From positions 1-32,334 of the forward strand of contig NZ_JAFREL010000010.1 of the NCBI RefSeq assembly GCF_017377655.1: DNA of 32,334 bases, written 5' to 3'. The notes beneath the pieces are model-generated. The model ran no database searches and was not told where the DNA came from. It saw nothing but the letters and a program-made list of their open reading frames with translations. A program made the position numbers and the translations under genes. This document shows positions 7,499 to 15,918 of this stretch, piece by piece. Position 1 is the stretch's first letter; each line of letters begins with the position of its first letter. The stretch is from Candidatus Enterococcus ferrettii (GTDB lineage: Bacteria; Bacillota; Bacilli; Lactobacillales; Enterococcaceae).

Positions 7499-7627
7499 TT
7501 AAAAGGTTTTAAAAGATTTCCAAGGATTTTTAAGCTTTTTTTCTTTTAAGCACTACAGTTGTTATTTAATAAAAAAAGTTTCACATAATCATTTCTGCCA
7601 ATTTTCCATCTGTTTTTGAACCTATAC

Positions 7628-7643
7628 ACCGTCTTATACCGTC
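7628..7643 (+). repeat. right pair of arm-like repeats (ACCGTC x2)
   Basis: ACCGTC occurs at 7628 and 7638, a 10-bp period, 48 bp inside the right repeat. Switch B has CCGTCA twice with the same 10-bp period, 47 bp inside its right repeat. Confidence 0.62.
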
Positions 7644-7690
7644 GCAAGATGATTCTTTTTTGTTATTATGACGGGGTTTTTAGACGTTTT

Positions 7691-7711
7691 CCTAGTCTAG
7701 GTAAGACCAAG
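7691..7711 (-). repeat. right inverted repeat / recombination site of switch A
   Basis: Reverse complement of the site at 6057-6077 with one mismatch near the operon-distal end; the centre is AGGTA, the exact complement of TACCT. Confidence 0.93.
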
Positions 7712-7815
7712 ATGAAGCAAACGACACATTTGCTTGTTAAAAGTATAGAGGAATAAACAATATTTATCAAAGTATAGATGAATAGATAGAGGAAAGCATA
7801 GAGGAGGAAAGCCAT
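7712..7815 (+). promoter_or_regulatory. fixed untranslated leader of operon A
   Basis: This 104-bp stretch between switch and first gene contains two AAAGTATAGAKGAAT-like repeats (near 7740 and 7770) and ends in GAGGAGG. One copy of the repeat recurs in leader B. I see no convincing sigma-A promoter in it, which agrees with transcription depending on the invertible promoter. Confidence 0.5.
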
Positions 7816-8733
7816 ATGTTCGGTTTTGGCAAGCAAAAGAGGGATGCCTATCAGGAATCAACTCAAGATGATTACTATTACGATGAATACGACAACGAAG
7901 GATATGAAGAAGACTACGGGTATGACTCGTATCAGGATGAAGGGTATGAACGTCCAATGGAGAACCATGGTGAGTATGATCGTGGGGAACGTCGCTCCAG
8001 AAGACGGGCAGATGTACCTGGGGATGAACGATACGGTGCCAGATACGAAGAGGATACGGAGGCTTTTGCAGCACAAAATGTTGAAAAAGAATCTCGGAGA
8101 GAACCAGATACTCAGCTGAAACAGGAAGTGGAACGTTTGGAAGAAACAGTTGCCCAGTTGAAGCATCAACTGGAAGTCAAACAAGCAGAAATGACTGGGA
8201 TGGCCACTACCCTGACCGAAAAGGAGCAAGAATTACACGAACAACAAGCGAAATCTGAACAACAATTAGAAGCTTTACGTGAAGAAAAAGAAGATGAGCA
8301 GAAGAAACTGCAGGCAGAAAAAGATCGTCAGATTCAAGAATTGACAGATCGAGTGGCCCAGCTGAACAAGGAGCTGCAAGACGATCGAACCAATCAAACC
8401 GAAGCCTTAGTGCAGGCACAGCGACAAATTGAGGCACTGAAACAAACACAAAAAGAAAACGAAGACATGAAAGCGGAACTAGCAACGATTTTGATTGAAA
8501 CGAAAAAACAGGAACGGGCGACGTTGGAACGAGCAGAATACGAAGCCAAAGGGATTCGCAGCCAGGCTGAACAGGAAGCACATCAGGTGATTCACGATGC
8601 GTCATTAGAGTTACGCGTGATGAAGCAGGAAATTAGAAATTACCGTAAGCGTCTACGTTCAGTACAAGAAGAAACGACCCAGTTTTTTGTACGTTTGTTA
8701 GCGACAAGCGACAACTTATTGGATGACGAATAG
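7816..8733 (+). CDS. acidic Tyr-rich coiled-coil protein, first gene of matrix operon A
   Basis: This 305-residue cytoplasmic protein has no named family that I can assign. Residues 1-10 (MFGFGKQKRD) are followed by an acidic, tyrosine-rich low-complexity region up to about residue 55 (DDYYYDEYDNEGYEEDYGY) and an Arg cluster. A long Glu/Gln/Lys-rich coiled coil covers about 95-230. The conserved C-terminal helix region (EYEAKGIRSQAEQEAHQVIH, LRVMKQEIRNYRKRL) recalls DivIVA-like C-termini. The paralogue at 23649-24560 is nearly identical in the first 40 and last 90 residues and diverges between. GAGGAGG precedes the ATG. As the operon's first product it may act as a scaffold that gathers the membrane components. 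That role is inference. Confidence 0.85.
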   Translation: MFGFGKQKRDAYQESTQDDYYYDEYDNEGYEEDYGYDSYQDEGYERPMENHGEYDRGERRSRRRADVPGDERYGARYEEDTEAFAAQNVEKESRREPDTQLKQEVERLEETVAQLKHQLEVKQAEMTGMATTLTEKEQELHEQQAKSEQQLEALREEKEDEQKKLQAEKDRQIQELTDRVAQLNKELQDDRTNQTEALVQAQRQIEALKQTQKENEDMKAELATILIETKKQERATLERAEYEAKGIRSQAEQEAHQVIHDASLELRVMKQEIRNYRKRLRSVQEETTQFFVRLLATSDNLLDDE

Positions 8734-8748
8734 AAGAGGGGATGGTTT

Positions 8749-9915
8749 TTGGTGAAGCAAGCACAGAATCAACTTGCCCTATATCCCACTCCAGCTCCGC
8801 TTATGCAGGAGGAACTGCTCAAGCAGCCAGTATTGGAAGAAATCGAACGTGCTTGTGAGTATCTATATGCACCACACGGCACCCTAAACGAAGACCAGCG
8901 AACGAAAATTTATCAGCACTTTGAACAATTATTTCGTTTCATGAACAGCAGCTATCATGTAGAGCTGTTGTTGCCGACTGGCTATTTTGACTGGTCCAGT
9001 TTCTGGCAATCACTGCATCAATTCTTTCCACAGTTTGCTTGGATTAAGGCGCAAACAGAAGAACCGAAATATGGGCGACAAGTTTATCGTTTTGATTTTA
9101 TTCCGTTGACCTTTCGGGAAGTAGGGTTTCCTTTCGCTATTCACTTGGAAGAAAGTTTAACCCAACAATTTCCGTTGTCGGGTGAAGAAGCTTTGGAACG
9201 AGCAGAACAGTTATTACTGGAATTAACTGGACAACACCTGTCAGATGTGCCGCCTAAATCAAAGGACGCACCAGAAAAAACCACAGCTGTTCCAAACAAT
9301 CAGGCAGAGGAACAGGTCAAGGAAGCAGAAGTATCTGTTGCCCGAGTCCAACAGGAAGAAGTAAAGCAGGAAAGTCAAAGTAAAGCCCGCTTGCGAGCTG
9401 TAAATCAGAAGCTAGAAATGGTGATTGAAAAGCTAGAATTATCCATGCTATACAGCGGGATTCAATATTTTGAACGAGAAAATAAAGAAGAGAACGATTG
9501 GGATAAACGGATCAAGATCAGCTTGCGGGAATATACGTATTTGCTTCAAAAGGCAAGGTTTTTGGAACAGATGTGGAACTTGAACGGTGAGCTGGTAAAT
9601 AAATCTGAAAAGATGACGGTGACCGGTAACAAGTTGGTCTATGAACGAGACCAAGTCAAACAAATCAAAGCCAATCTTTCGACGAGAGACATTCACTTTG
9701 TTTTGTATGAATGCCAAGTAATTGAATCGCGGGCGAAAGTTCACGCTCGACCATGGTTCCGTAAGCCTTTCGTGAAGCTGATGAAAATGGATTACGACAA
9801 TTTACTGAGCAAAGCTGCTTACTTTGATCTTTTGCAAGGAGAAAGTGCGCTATTGGAACGAATGGTACGCGAACAAAAAGATGCGCCAGTCAAAGAAGCT
9901 CAGGAGGTTGGCTGA
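8749..9915 (+). CDS. conserved helical protein of matrix operon, function unknown
   Basis: This 388-residue soluble protein has no signal peptide or membrane helix. An N-terminal globular region (about 1-165) is joined by a variable Glu/Lys/Ala-rich linker to a highly conserved helical region starting near residue 205 (SKARLRAVNQKLEMVIEKLE). Segments such as REYTYLLQKARFLEQMW and HARPWFRKPFVKLMKMDYD are kept in the paralogue at 24575-25723. It starts at TTG 8749 or GTG 8752, with AGAGGGG 8-11 bp upstream. It lies 15 bp after the coiled-coil gene, and the two probably act together. I do not recognise a family. Confidence 0.8.
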   Translation: MVKQAQNQLALYPTPAPLMQEELLKQPVLEEIERACEYLYAPHGTLNEDQRTKIYQHFEQLFRFMNSSYHVELLLPTGYFDWSSFWQSLHQFFPQFAWIKAQTEEPKYGRQVYRFDFIPLTFREVGFPFAIHLEESLTQQFPLSGEEALERAEQLLLELTGQHLSDVPPKSKDAPEKTTAVPNNQAEEQVKEAEVSVARVQQEEVKQESQSKARLRAVNQKLEMVIEKLELSMLYSGIQYFERENKEENDWDKRIKISLREYTYLLQKARFLEQMWNLNGELVNKSEKMTVTGNKLVYERDQVKQIKANLSTRDIHFVLYECQVIESRAKVHARPWFRKPFVKLMKMDYDNLLSKAAYFDLLQGESALLERMVREQKDAPVKEAQEVG

Positions 9916-9954
9916 GGTCAAAGATTTTCGACTCGCTGGTCTCTTCCAGCAAAA

Positions 9955-10449
9955 ATGGGAATGGTCTTTATCTGTTGTTATTTACTTTTTTTCAGTTCGT
10001 TTCGTATGTACCACTGGATGTATCCAAAATATTCAGTCAGTGGGGAATCGATGAATCCAACATTTAAGGAGCAGGAGGTGATTCAGATCATATCACATCG
10101 TAAACCAAAACGCTTCGATGTTGTGGTACTGCATCCGCCAGAAAATCCAAAGGGTCTTTATTTGAAACGAATCATAGGACTGCCAAATGAACGAATTATT
10201 TATCGGGATGGGCAATTATATGTGAATAAAAAACTTGTTTCAGATGAATTTGCCAAAGAAACCGAAGACTTTAACTGGAATGAGTTCTCCAGAGACAAGA
10301 TTCCAGAAGGCTATTACTTTATTTTAGGCGACAATCGCGCTATTTCCAAAGATAGTCGTCATTTCGGCTTAATTACCGAAGAACAAATTTTAGGTGTCGT
10401 CAAAAAGAAGGGGTACAGATTAAATGAAGACATTGCAGGAAAAAATTGA
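9955..10449 (+). CDS. type I signal peptidase (Ser/Lys, SipS/LepB type)
   Basis: A single N-terminal membrane helix is followed by the classical boxes: box B SGESMNPTF with nucleophile S32, box C/D RFDVVVLHPP and LYLKRIIGLP with general base K71, and box E LGDNRAISKDSR. It should remove ordinary signal peptides of the operon's exported proteins on the outer membrane face. ATG 9955 lacks a good ribosome site; the strong AGGAGG (about 9903) is inside the end of the preceding gene. Similarity with the copy B peptidase extends about 13 codons upstream of this ATG, right back to the preceding stop codon, so the true start is uncertain. The end overlaps the next gene by 26 bp. Confidence 0.92.
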   Translation: MGMVFICCYLLFFSSFRMYHWMYPKYSVSGESMNPTFKEQEVIQIISHRKPKRFDVVVLHPPENPKGLYLKRIIGLPNERIIYRDGQLYVNKKLVSDEFAKETEDFNWNEFSRDKIPEGYYFILGDNRAISKDSRHFGLITEEQILGVVKKKGYRLNEDIAGKN

Positions 10450-10738
10450 ATGGTACACCTTCTGGTATTGGGTTTATTGGCTCTTTTCACTAGTCGTGTT
10501 GTTGGGTGTGTTGGTATTAGGTATTTTTTTCTACTTTACAGATTTCCAAGACGTGGTAACGGTCAGTCAGTTATTTCTTTTGATGCTGCTAATGGTACTG
10601 GCTCTCTATCTAAGGATGACAGCCTTACACTACCATAGCGTTTTGATGAAGTTGAAGCAAGCGGCAGTTCGACCAAGAAGACCGAGAGAACGTCCAAAGC
10701 CACGACCGCAGGAAAGGCGGAAGCAAGATGAAGGGTAA
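10424..10738 (+). CDS. small two-helix membrane protein with basic tail
   Basis: In this 104-residue protein two hydrophobic helices (about 17-40, WLFSLVVLLGVLVLGIFFYF, and 50-68, LFLLMLLMVLALYL) are followed by a cytosolic Arg/Pro/Lys tail (RPRRPRERPKPRPQERRKQ). Helices and first residues are almost unchanged in copy B (26230-26532), while the tail varies. It overlaps the peptidase gene upstream and the glucosaminidase gene downstream, so translation is coupled. No family is recognised. A membrane partner of the SipW or SipS peptidase, or an anchor for the acidic coiled-coil protein, is a reasonable guess. Confidence 0.8.
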   Translation: MKTLQEKIEWYTFWYWVYWLFSLVVLLGVLVLGIFFYFTDFQDVVTVSQLFLLMLLMVLALYLRMTALHYHSVLMKLKQAAVRPRRPRERPKPRPQERRKQDEG

Positions 10739-11837
10739 AGTCTTGCTGGTGTGTGTGCTTATTATTGGGGGATTAACAGCCGGTTACGACTCACAAGTAA
10801 AACAAACCGTATCCGCTGAAACTAGAGAGTTGATTTCTTCTCAACAAGAAACTGCACCAAAGATAGAAAATAGTTCAACCATCACTAGCGAAGCAAGCGA
10901 GGAATTCACAGCGTCAACTGTGGCTAACGAATCTTTTTCTTCTATAGAAGAGAGTAAGACTAGCAACACTGTAGCTTCAACTTCTTCAAGCACCATATGG
11001 AGTGAATCAGAAGAACAGGTGGAAAAGCCTACAACAGAATCTACTGTTTCTGAATCGAAAATTCCAGAAGCAGTTCCCAAGGTTCAAACAACATTGCCAG
11101 CCGCAAAAGTGGAGGAAAATTATCAGTTTTCAGTAGTGAAGAATCAAACGACGGAAGAGTTTATCCACTCTATAGGAAAAGATGCTCAGGCTATTGCTTG
11201 GGATGAAGGGCTCTATGCTTCAGTGATGATCGCTCAAGCTATTTTAGAAACGGGCTCAGGAAACAGCCAACTCGCTCGACCACCTCATCATAATTTGTTT
11301 GGGGTCAAAGGGAGTTATCAAGGGAAAAACGTGTCGTTTAATACGCAAGAAGATAAAGGGAATGGACAGCTGTATACGATTCAGTCTTCTTTTCGACAGT
11401 ATCCTAGCTACAAAGAATCTTTAGAAGATTATGCGGCTTTGCTGAAAAAGGGAATTTCGGGAAATGCTGGATTTTATCAAGCAACCTGGAAGGAACAGGC
11501 AGAAAGTTACCAAGTGGCAACTAAAGCACTCACTGGAAAATATGCGACAGATACTTCGTATGATAAGAAGTTAAATATATTAATTGAAACCTATGAATTA
11601 ACAATATTTGATGTAAAACCCAGTGCTGAAGAAACAAGCACTGTGTCAGAAACAGTGCGAGCTTCTAGTAAAGGTACAGAAGTATTTGAAGAACAAACTG
11701 AGAATGAAGCGACTGAATCAAGTACAACTGAAGAAACAAAGATTCTGACAAGCGAGACCAAGCAGTCGGCGGTATTCCTTCCACCAGTTGCTCAACGACC
11801 AGCGAAAGAGGTGGCAGGCAATCGAAGGGCACAATGA
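10728..11837 (+). CDS. secreted GH73-type glucosaminidase (peptidoglycan hydrolase)
   Basis: This 369-residue protein carries an N-terminal signal peptide (about 1-30), a Ser/Thr/Glu-rich linker to about 120, a GH73/FlgJ-like domain at about 140-290 and a second low-complexity tail. The catalytic Glu is probably E174 in IAQAILETGSGNSQLA. Other family marks are HHNLFGVKGSYQGK, FRQYPSYKESLEDYA and ATDTSYDKKLN. Such enzymes cleave the GlcNAc-MurNAc bond. Here the enzyme could open the wall for passage or anchoring of the matrix proteins. The catalytic domain is nearly unchanged in copy B, but the linkers differ. It overlaps its upstream neighbour by 11 bp. Confidence 0.92.
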   Translation: MKGKVLLVCVLIIGGLTAGYDSQVKQTVSAETRELISSQQETAPKIENSSTITSEASEEFTASTVANESFSSIEESKTSNTVASTSSSTIWSESEEQVEKPTTESTVSESKIPEAVPKVQTTLPAAKVEENYQFSVVKNQTTEEFIHSIGKDAQAIAWDEGLYASVMIAQAILETGSGNSQLARPPHHNLFGVKGSYQGKNVSFNTQEDKGNGQLYTIQSSFRQYPSYKESLEDYAALLKKGISGNAGFYQATWKEQAESYQVATKALTGKYATDTSYDKKLNILIETYELTIFDVKPSAEETSTVSETVRASSKGTEVFEEQTENEATESSTTEETKILTSETKQSAVFLPPVAQRPAKEVAGNRRAQ

Positions 11838-11850
11838 AAGAAGGGGAGCT

Positions 11851-12819
11851 ATGCCAAGACAACGAGAGTATCATGAGCGGGACTACAAATATGATGAACC
11901 GCCTTATCGTGGTGAACGACCTCCTTCTAATCAACGACCACCTCGACGGACTGATTATGAAGAAGAGTATTCGGATCATAGAGGAACTATTCCAAGACGA
12001 TCAGCTAAGCCTTATTATGGCGAATCTAATAGAAGAATAAATGGACAACGAGGAAATCCTAGGGAGAGATATCCCGAAGACTATCCGCCAAATCGGATGC
12101 CACCACGAAACCCGCGGCCAGCTTATGACGCATATGATCGTGATCGAATGCCTCCACTTAGAGGGGCACGACCGCAACGGCCAATGGCTCCGCCACAATC
12201 CGCGCAGCCATTGCAAGAGGCAAAGAAATCGACCAATCGAAAAATCTTTTTGTTTATCTACAATTTATTTTTCTACACGTTGACGATTGGGATTTTGCTT
12301 AGTTCATTGATGTTTGCCTTCAGCGAGAAATCCGATGCTGCGATTTTTGGGTATCGTTTCTATCGGGTGCTGACCAATTCAATGGCTCCGCAGCCAGATT
12401 CGCCTTCACGAGGCTTCTATGCAGGAGATATTGTGCTGGTAAAGATGGCAGATGGCAGTCAGGTCAAGGAAGGTGAAATAGTGACTTTCCGGGTTGGCGA
12501 CGGAGATCGCTACCTGACTCACCGAATGGTGGAACGCTTAACCGAATTAAATGGTGAAGAAGGGGATTACATTGTTACCAAAGGGGATGCTAACGAAAGC
12601 AAAGATCCACCCATTGAAGCATCAAGAGTCCATGGCAAGGTGGCGTTCGTCATTCCTAAAATGGGCAGTTTTCTGAACTTTGTCCAAGAAAATCTCTGGT
12701 TGTGCCTAGTATGTATCTTATCCACTTTCGGTTTCTTTCTAGTGCTGAAAGCTTATTTCCTACAGCCAGAATCAGTCAGAAAACCTACGAAACAACCGAA
12801 CTATCCAAGAGGGGTATAA
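11851..12819 (+). CDS. sipW: SipW-type (ER-type) signal peptidase with Arg/Pro/Tyr-rich head
   Basis: The C-terminal 190 residues are an ER-type signal peptidase: membrane helix about 132-157, nucleophile S177 (LTNSMAPQ), catalytic H224 instead of Lys (RYLTHRMVE), acidic residues in KGDANESKDPP, and a second helix near 283-304. SipW enzymes process TasA/BsaA-type substrates, three of which follow directly. The first 125 residues are an unusual cytosolic low-complexity region rich in Arg, Pro and Tyr (YRGERPPSNQRPPRR). I chose ATG 11851 because GAAGGGGAG precedes it and the copy B protein begins at the equivalent place. An in-frame ATG at 11788 lies inside the previous gene. Confidence 0.93.
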   Translation: MPRQREYHERDYKYDEPPYRGERPPSNQRPPRRTDYEEEYSDHRGTIPRRSAKPYYGESNRRINGQRGNPRERYPEDYPPNRMPPRNPRPAYDAYDRDRMPPLRGARPQRPMAPPQSAQPLQEAKKSTNRKIFLFIYNLFFYTLTIGILLSSLMFAFSEKSDAAIFGYRFYRVLTNSMAPQPDSPSRGFYAGDIVLVKMADGSQVKEGEIVTFRVGDGDRYLTHRMVERLTELNGEEGDYIVTKGDANESKDPPIEASRVHGKVAFVIPKMGSFLNFVQENLWLCLVCILSTFGFFLVLKAYFLQPESVRKPTKQPNYPRGV

Positions 12820-12881
12820 CTACTTGTTTGTACAAGTATTTATATAAAACAAAAAAAGGAAAAAAATAGGAGGAAAAAGGA

Positions 12882-14225
12882 ATGAAAAAGAATAACAAGA
12901 AGAAAAAGCTGATGGCTGCAGCAGCGGCTTTAGCGTTAATCGCAGCCATCTCCGGGACGTTTGCCTGGATTACCGCACAGGATCAACGAATTAACCGGGC
13001 GGAGTCAGCAGCAGTTGTTGATGACAGTGTAACAATTAATGAATTGTGGGAACCTAAACCACTAGTTGCAGGAACAACGGCGAAAAAAGAAGTTTCAGTA
13101 TCTAATACAGGTACATCTAACGTATTTGTGCGACTTTCTTATGAAGAAGTATTAAAGCATTTGGACAAATTGGGTGCTGAAAAAGCTGATCCTGCATCTG
13201 TAGCTGGAGCTAAATATACTACTTACACAGCCAATGATCCTGGTTTAGGTAAACATATGCCAATCAATTTTAATGGAGCGAAAGCCTTTGACGACGGATT
13301 CAAAGTTGTTCCGGCAGCTCAGATAACCGGTTTAACTCTACCAGCTGATGACAATGTTAAATTATTAGTTAAGGGTACTAGAACAGTAGATCCGACAACT
13401 GGAAAAATCGGTAACGGGTTTGAAGCAAAATTGATGCATGAATACTTCGCTGATCCATTCAATACAGGGAAGGATCCGAATGATCCTACATCAGGTTATG
13501 ATGCTAAGCTAAATAAATATCAAAAAATGACCTATAACATATCAATGTTAACTGACAATGGTGCAACGGATGCCAAAGATTGGGACTTCGAGTTAAGAGA
13601 TGTTAAATACGCCTACTACGAAGATGGATACAAAAATAAAGTGGTTAACTGGGCGAAATCTAGTTTGCCAGATGCGGCAGGCCGCACTCCAGGAGCTGTT
13701 GGAAATGAACAAGCGAATGCTTTGTTAGGAACAGCAGGGAAAAGATATAACGAAGATTATGACTATACACCAGCTACTCTAGGTTTGGCTGGAGGTGTCA
13801 TCCCTCCTGCGTCAATAACAACAGCTACGGCCCAAATTCCTACAGCGATTGGACCAAAAGCAGTTCAAGCTGACACAAGCGCTTTAAGTAAGAGTGCAAT
13901 CAAAATTGATTACTCTGGCGCAGTTGTTGACCTAGCAGGTTTAGCCGCAGCAACAGACAATTGGATTTACAATGAAGAAGACGGCTGGTTCTACTATACG
14001 CAACCATTAACCACTGGTGCTACAACTGCTGATCTATTAAAGAATTTAATATTCGAAAGTGACATGGGTACAGAGTACACCAATGCTTCTTACGATTTAG
14101 TCGTTAAATTGGAAGCTATTCAAGCAACTAAAGAAGCCTTAACGGATGCGGCCGGCTGGAAACTGGATACAACACCAGCAACGAATCCAATCACCAAAGC
14201 GATCTGTGATAAATTGGCGCCATAA
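12882..14225 (+). CDS. BsaA-like SipW-dependent matrix protein (major substrate)
   Basis: This 447-residue exported protein has a lysine-rich n-region, a hydrophobic core and the SipW-type junction SGTFAWITAQDQRINRAE, with cleavage expected around residues 28-32. This is the marker of BsaA/TasA/camelysin-related proteins. The mature part begins with beta-rich sequence (KKEVSVSNTGTSNVFVRLSY), typical of the TasA-like jelly-roll. It later holds WIYNEEDGWFYYTQPLTTG, a motif repeated in the other two substrates of the operon. The strong AGGAGG site 7 bp before the ATG and its position right after sipW suggest high output. It is the best candidate for the fibre or matrix subunit. Copy B (28669-29985) keeps the signal region almost exactly but differs in the middle. 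Confidence 0.9.
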   Translation: MKKNNKKKKLMAAAAALALIAAISGTFAWITAQDQRINRAESAAVVDDSVTINELWEPKPLVAGTTAKKEVSVSNTGTSNVFVRLSYEEVLKHLDKLGAEKADPASVAGAKYTTYTANDPGLGKHMPINFNGAKAFDDGFKVVPAAQITGLTLPADDNVKLLVKGTRTVDPTTGKIGNGFEAKLMHEYFADPFNTGKDPNDPTSGYDAKLNKYQKMTYNISMLTDNGATDAKDWDFELRDVKYAYYEDGYKNKVVNWAKSSLPDAAGRTPGAVGNEQANALLGTAGKRYNEDYDYTPATLGLAGGVIPPASITTATAQIPTAIGPKAVQADTSALSKSAIKIDYSGAVVDLAGLAAATDNWIYNEEDGWFYYTQPLTTGATTADLLKNLIFESDMGTEYTNASYDLVVKLEAIQATKEALTDAAGWKLDTTPATNPITKAICDKLAP

Positions 14226-14269
14226 TTTTCAGAAAAGCACAGCCATGAAAAAGGGAGGAGTGGAAACTA

Positions 14270-15022
14270 GTGCGTAAGCTCATGATAATACTTGGCATTC
14301 TGATCTGCCTTTTCATTGGATTTGGCGGGCAGGTCATAGTGGAAGCCGCCAAAGCACTTCCTCCCGGCATGGTGATTGGCGATTCTGATGGGATGTATGC
14401 CACTTCTGATGGGGAATACTACGTCGATTTAGTGGGTATTCTCCCGGGAGAGGTATACGAGAAAGAAATCACTATCCGCAGTTTGGATTTGGAGGAACCT
14501 TTTTCTTTAGGGATGCTGGTAGAAGAAATTGAGTCCAGCGGTTCGGTGGCTTGGAAGAACCACATCACTTTAACGCTGGTTCTGGATGGAAAAGAAATTT
14601 ATCATGGCCCATTGTTAGGGGATTTTAATCGAGACTGGAGTAAGACGCCATTAAAATTGGGCATTTGTACCTACGGAACTGATAAAATCATGCAGGCGAC
14701 TTTTACGGTGGATGGTAGTTTAACTAATGAGGATATGAAGTCGAAGAGTACCTTAGACTTTATTTGGACCTTTGTAGGAACCAAAGATCAACTAGCTGAC
14801 CCTATATTACCAACTGAGCCTGTACCACCAACAAAGCCAACGTTGCCAAGTACGTCCAGCAGTTCCGGTAAGTTGCCAGTGACTGGACAGAGAAATCCAA
14901 CCAATCACAAGCTGTTACCGCAAACCGGTGAAGAACTGGTGTATCTATTCTTGACAGGGCTGTTACTAGTATTGATTGTACTGTTCTTATGGAAAAAACG
15001 TCGAGAGGAGGAGCAGGAATGA
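14270..15022 (+). CDS. sortase-anchored surface protein with two LPXTG-like motifs
   Basis: This 250-residue protein has an N-terminal signal peptide (to about 27), a beta-rich domain of about 150 residues (ALPPGMVIGDSDGMYATSDG, GILPGEVYEKEITIRSLD), a Pro/Thr/Ser spacer, LPVTG at 202-206, and the C-terminal sorting signal LPQTG at 216-220 with membrane helix and KKRREEE tail. Sortase A should link it to the wall, where it may anchor or cap the SipW-dependent fibre. It starts at GTG 14270 with GGGAGGAG 9 bp upstream. Its stop overlaps the next start (ATGA). The paralogue at 30017-30775 keeps both motifs. Confidence 0.9.
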   Translation: MRKLMIILGILICLFIGFGGQVIVEAAKALPPGMVIGDSDGMYATSDGEYYVDLVGILPGEVYEKEITIRSLDLEEPFSLGMLVEEIESSGSVAWKNHITLTLVLDGKEIYHGPLLGDFNRDWSKTPLKLGICTYGTDKIMQATFTVDGSLTNEDMKSKSTLDFIWTFVGTKDQLADPILPTEPVPPTKPTLPSTSSSSGKLPVTGQRNPTNHKLLPQTGEELVYLFLTGLLLVLIVLFLWKKRREEEQE

Positions 15023-15903
15023 ATCAAAAAGAAAAACGAAAACACTTGTTTCGTACTTTTGTCCGCAGTAAAGGACTGTTCGCCTGCTTCTCTCTTTTGT
15101 TGAGTTTCTTGTTAATTCTTGGAAGTACCTATGCTTGGATTACTTCTGCAGATGAACGGGTTAATCGGGCAGAGAGAAATGACAAAAGAATATCAGCAAA
15201 GATTGATGAAGACTTTGAACAAGTCTTTCATTGGTCGCCTGGAACAACGAAAAAGAAAGAAATTCGAGTAAAAAACAATGGTGAGATACCAGCCATTGTC
15301 CGCCTTTCCTTGCATGAGTTTTTTATCAGTTTTGAAACGAATGTCGAAGATAATCATCGAGAAAATCCGGCTATTGAAGAAGGAAACGGCAATTTAGTTG
15401 TTTATCCAGCTACTAGCGTTTTGCCGAACAATACAATCAAGGTTAATGACACATCTACATGGAAAGTGAACAATTACTACAGTGTTTACGCCAATAAGTA
15501 TTATAAGGCAAATCAAGCAATCTGTAATTCGTTGGATGATCATTCCTTAGCTTACGTGTACAACGATGCGGGGCGTACCATGCCGTTAAAAGCTATGGAG
15601 TTGAATTTCCAAACAACTAAACTGTTTGATCAAACCAAGAAACCGACTGCTGGGGATACAAATTATTGGTATTACGAAAAGGGATATTTCTACTATTCAG
15701 AGATTCTGCAACCAAATGAAAGTACGGAAGATCTATTGAAAAGTGTTCGACTGAACCCAGCCTATTCTAATCAATACAAAGGCGCTTTGTATAAGCTCGT
15801 TCCTTTGATGGATGCCCATGATATCACAAAAAGTCTAATCTCTGATTGGGGAATTGCATCCACAGATTTTGCTTATAACATGTATCAAAACAAGCTGCAC
15901 TAA
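15019..15903 (+). CDS. SipW-dependent exported protein, second substrate
   Basis: This 294-residue protein carries a basic n-region, a membrane-like core and the SipW-type junction GSTYAWITSADERVNRAE at about residues 36-53, closely similar to that of the BsaA-like protein. The mature part has KKKEIRVKNNGEIPAIVRLS, the TasA-like first strands, and YWYYEKGYFYYSEILQPNES near the end. ATG 15019 is preferred over an in-frame ATG at 14989: GAGGAG precedes it, it overlaps the previous stop, and copy B aligns from there. It is probably a minor subunit or accessory protein of the same matrix. Confidence 0.87.
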   Translation: MNQKEKRKHLFRTFVRSKGLFACFSLLLSFLLILGSTYAWITSADERVNRAERNDKRISAKIDEDFEQVFHWSPGTTKKKEIRVKNNGEIPAIVRLSLHEFFISFETNVEDNHRENPAIEEGNGNLVVYPATSVLPNNTIKVNDTSTWKVNNYYSVYANKYYKANQAICNSLDDHSLAYVYNDAGRTMPLKAMELNFQTTKLFDQTKKPTAGDTNYWYYEKGYFYYSEILQPNESTEDLLKSVRLNPAYSNQYKGALYKLVPLMDAHDITKSLISDWGIASTDFAYNMYQNKLH

Positions 15904-15918
15904 TCAAGGAGGGAAGAG

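Larger units (their letters stand above)
6057..7711. mobile_element. predicted invertible promoter segment A (inverton) carrying its own recombinase
   Basis: The 1655-bp segment is bounded by 21-bp inverted repeats differing at one position. It contains a tyrosine recombinase gene, paired arm-like repeats near both ends and an outward promoter at the left end. The operon begins 105 bp outside the right repeat, and that fixed leader has no clear promoter of its own. The repeats are inverted rather than direct, which predicts inversion rather than excision. Segment B (21942-23548) has the same parts in the same order and spacing. Inversion would bring the promoter to the operon side, so the orientation seen here is probably OFF for the operon. 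Confidence 0.85.

Noticed and set aside
7616..7640. Plus-strand promoter TTGAAC...TATACC before operon A
   Set aside because: Spacing is only about 13 bp, it overlaps the arm repeats and is not conserved in copy B.
8207..8605. Minus-strand open frames opposite the coiled-coil gene
   Set aside because: Mirror frames of a Glu/Gln-rich coiled coil; no ribosome sites and not supported in copy B.
9824..10054. Alternative-frame open reading frame spanning the end of the 388-aa gene and the peptidase start
   Set aside because: It is interrupted by stops in copy B and lies in a different frame from the clear peptidase motifs.
12821..12838. Hairpin TACTTGT/ACAAGTA between sipW and the BsaA-like gene
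   Set aside because: Only weakly matched in copy B and not followed by a T-run, so no role is claimed.
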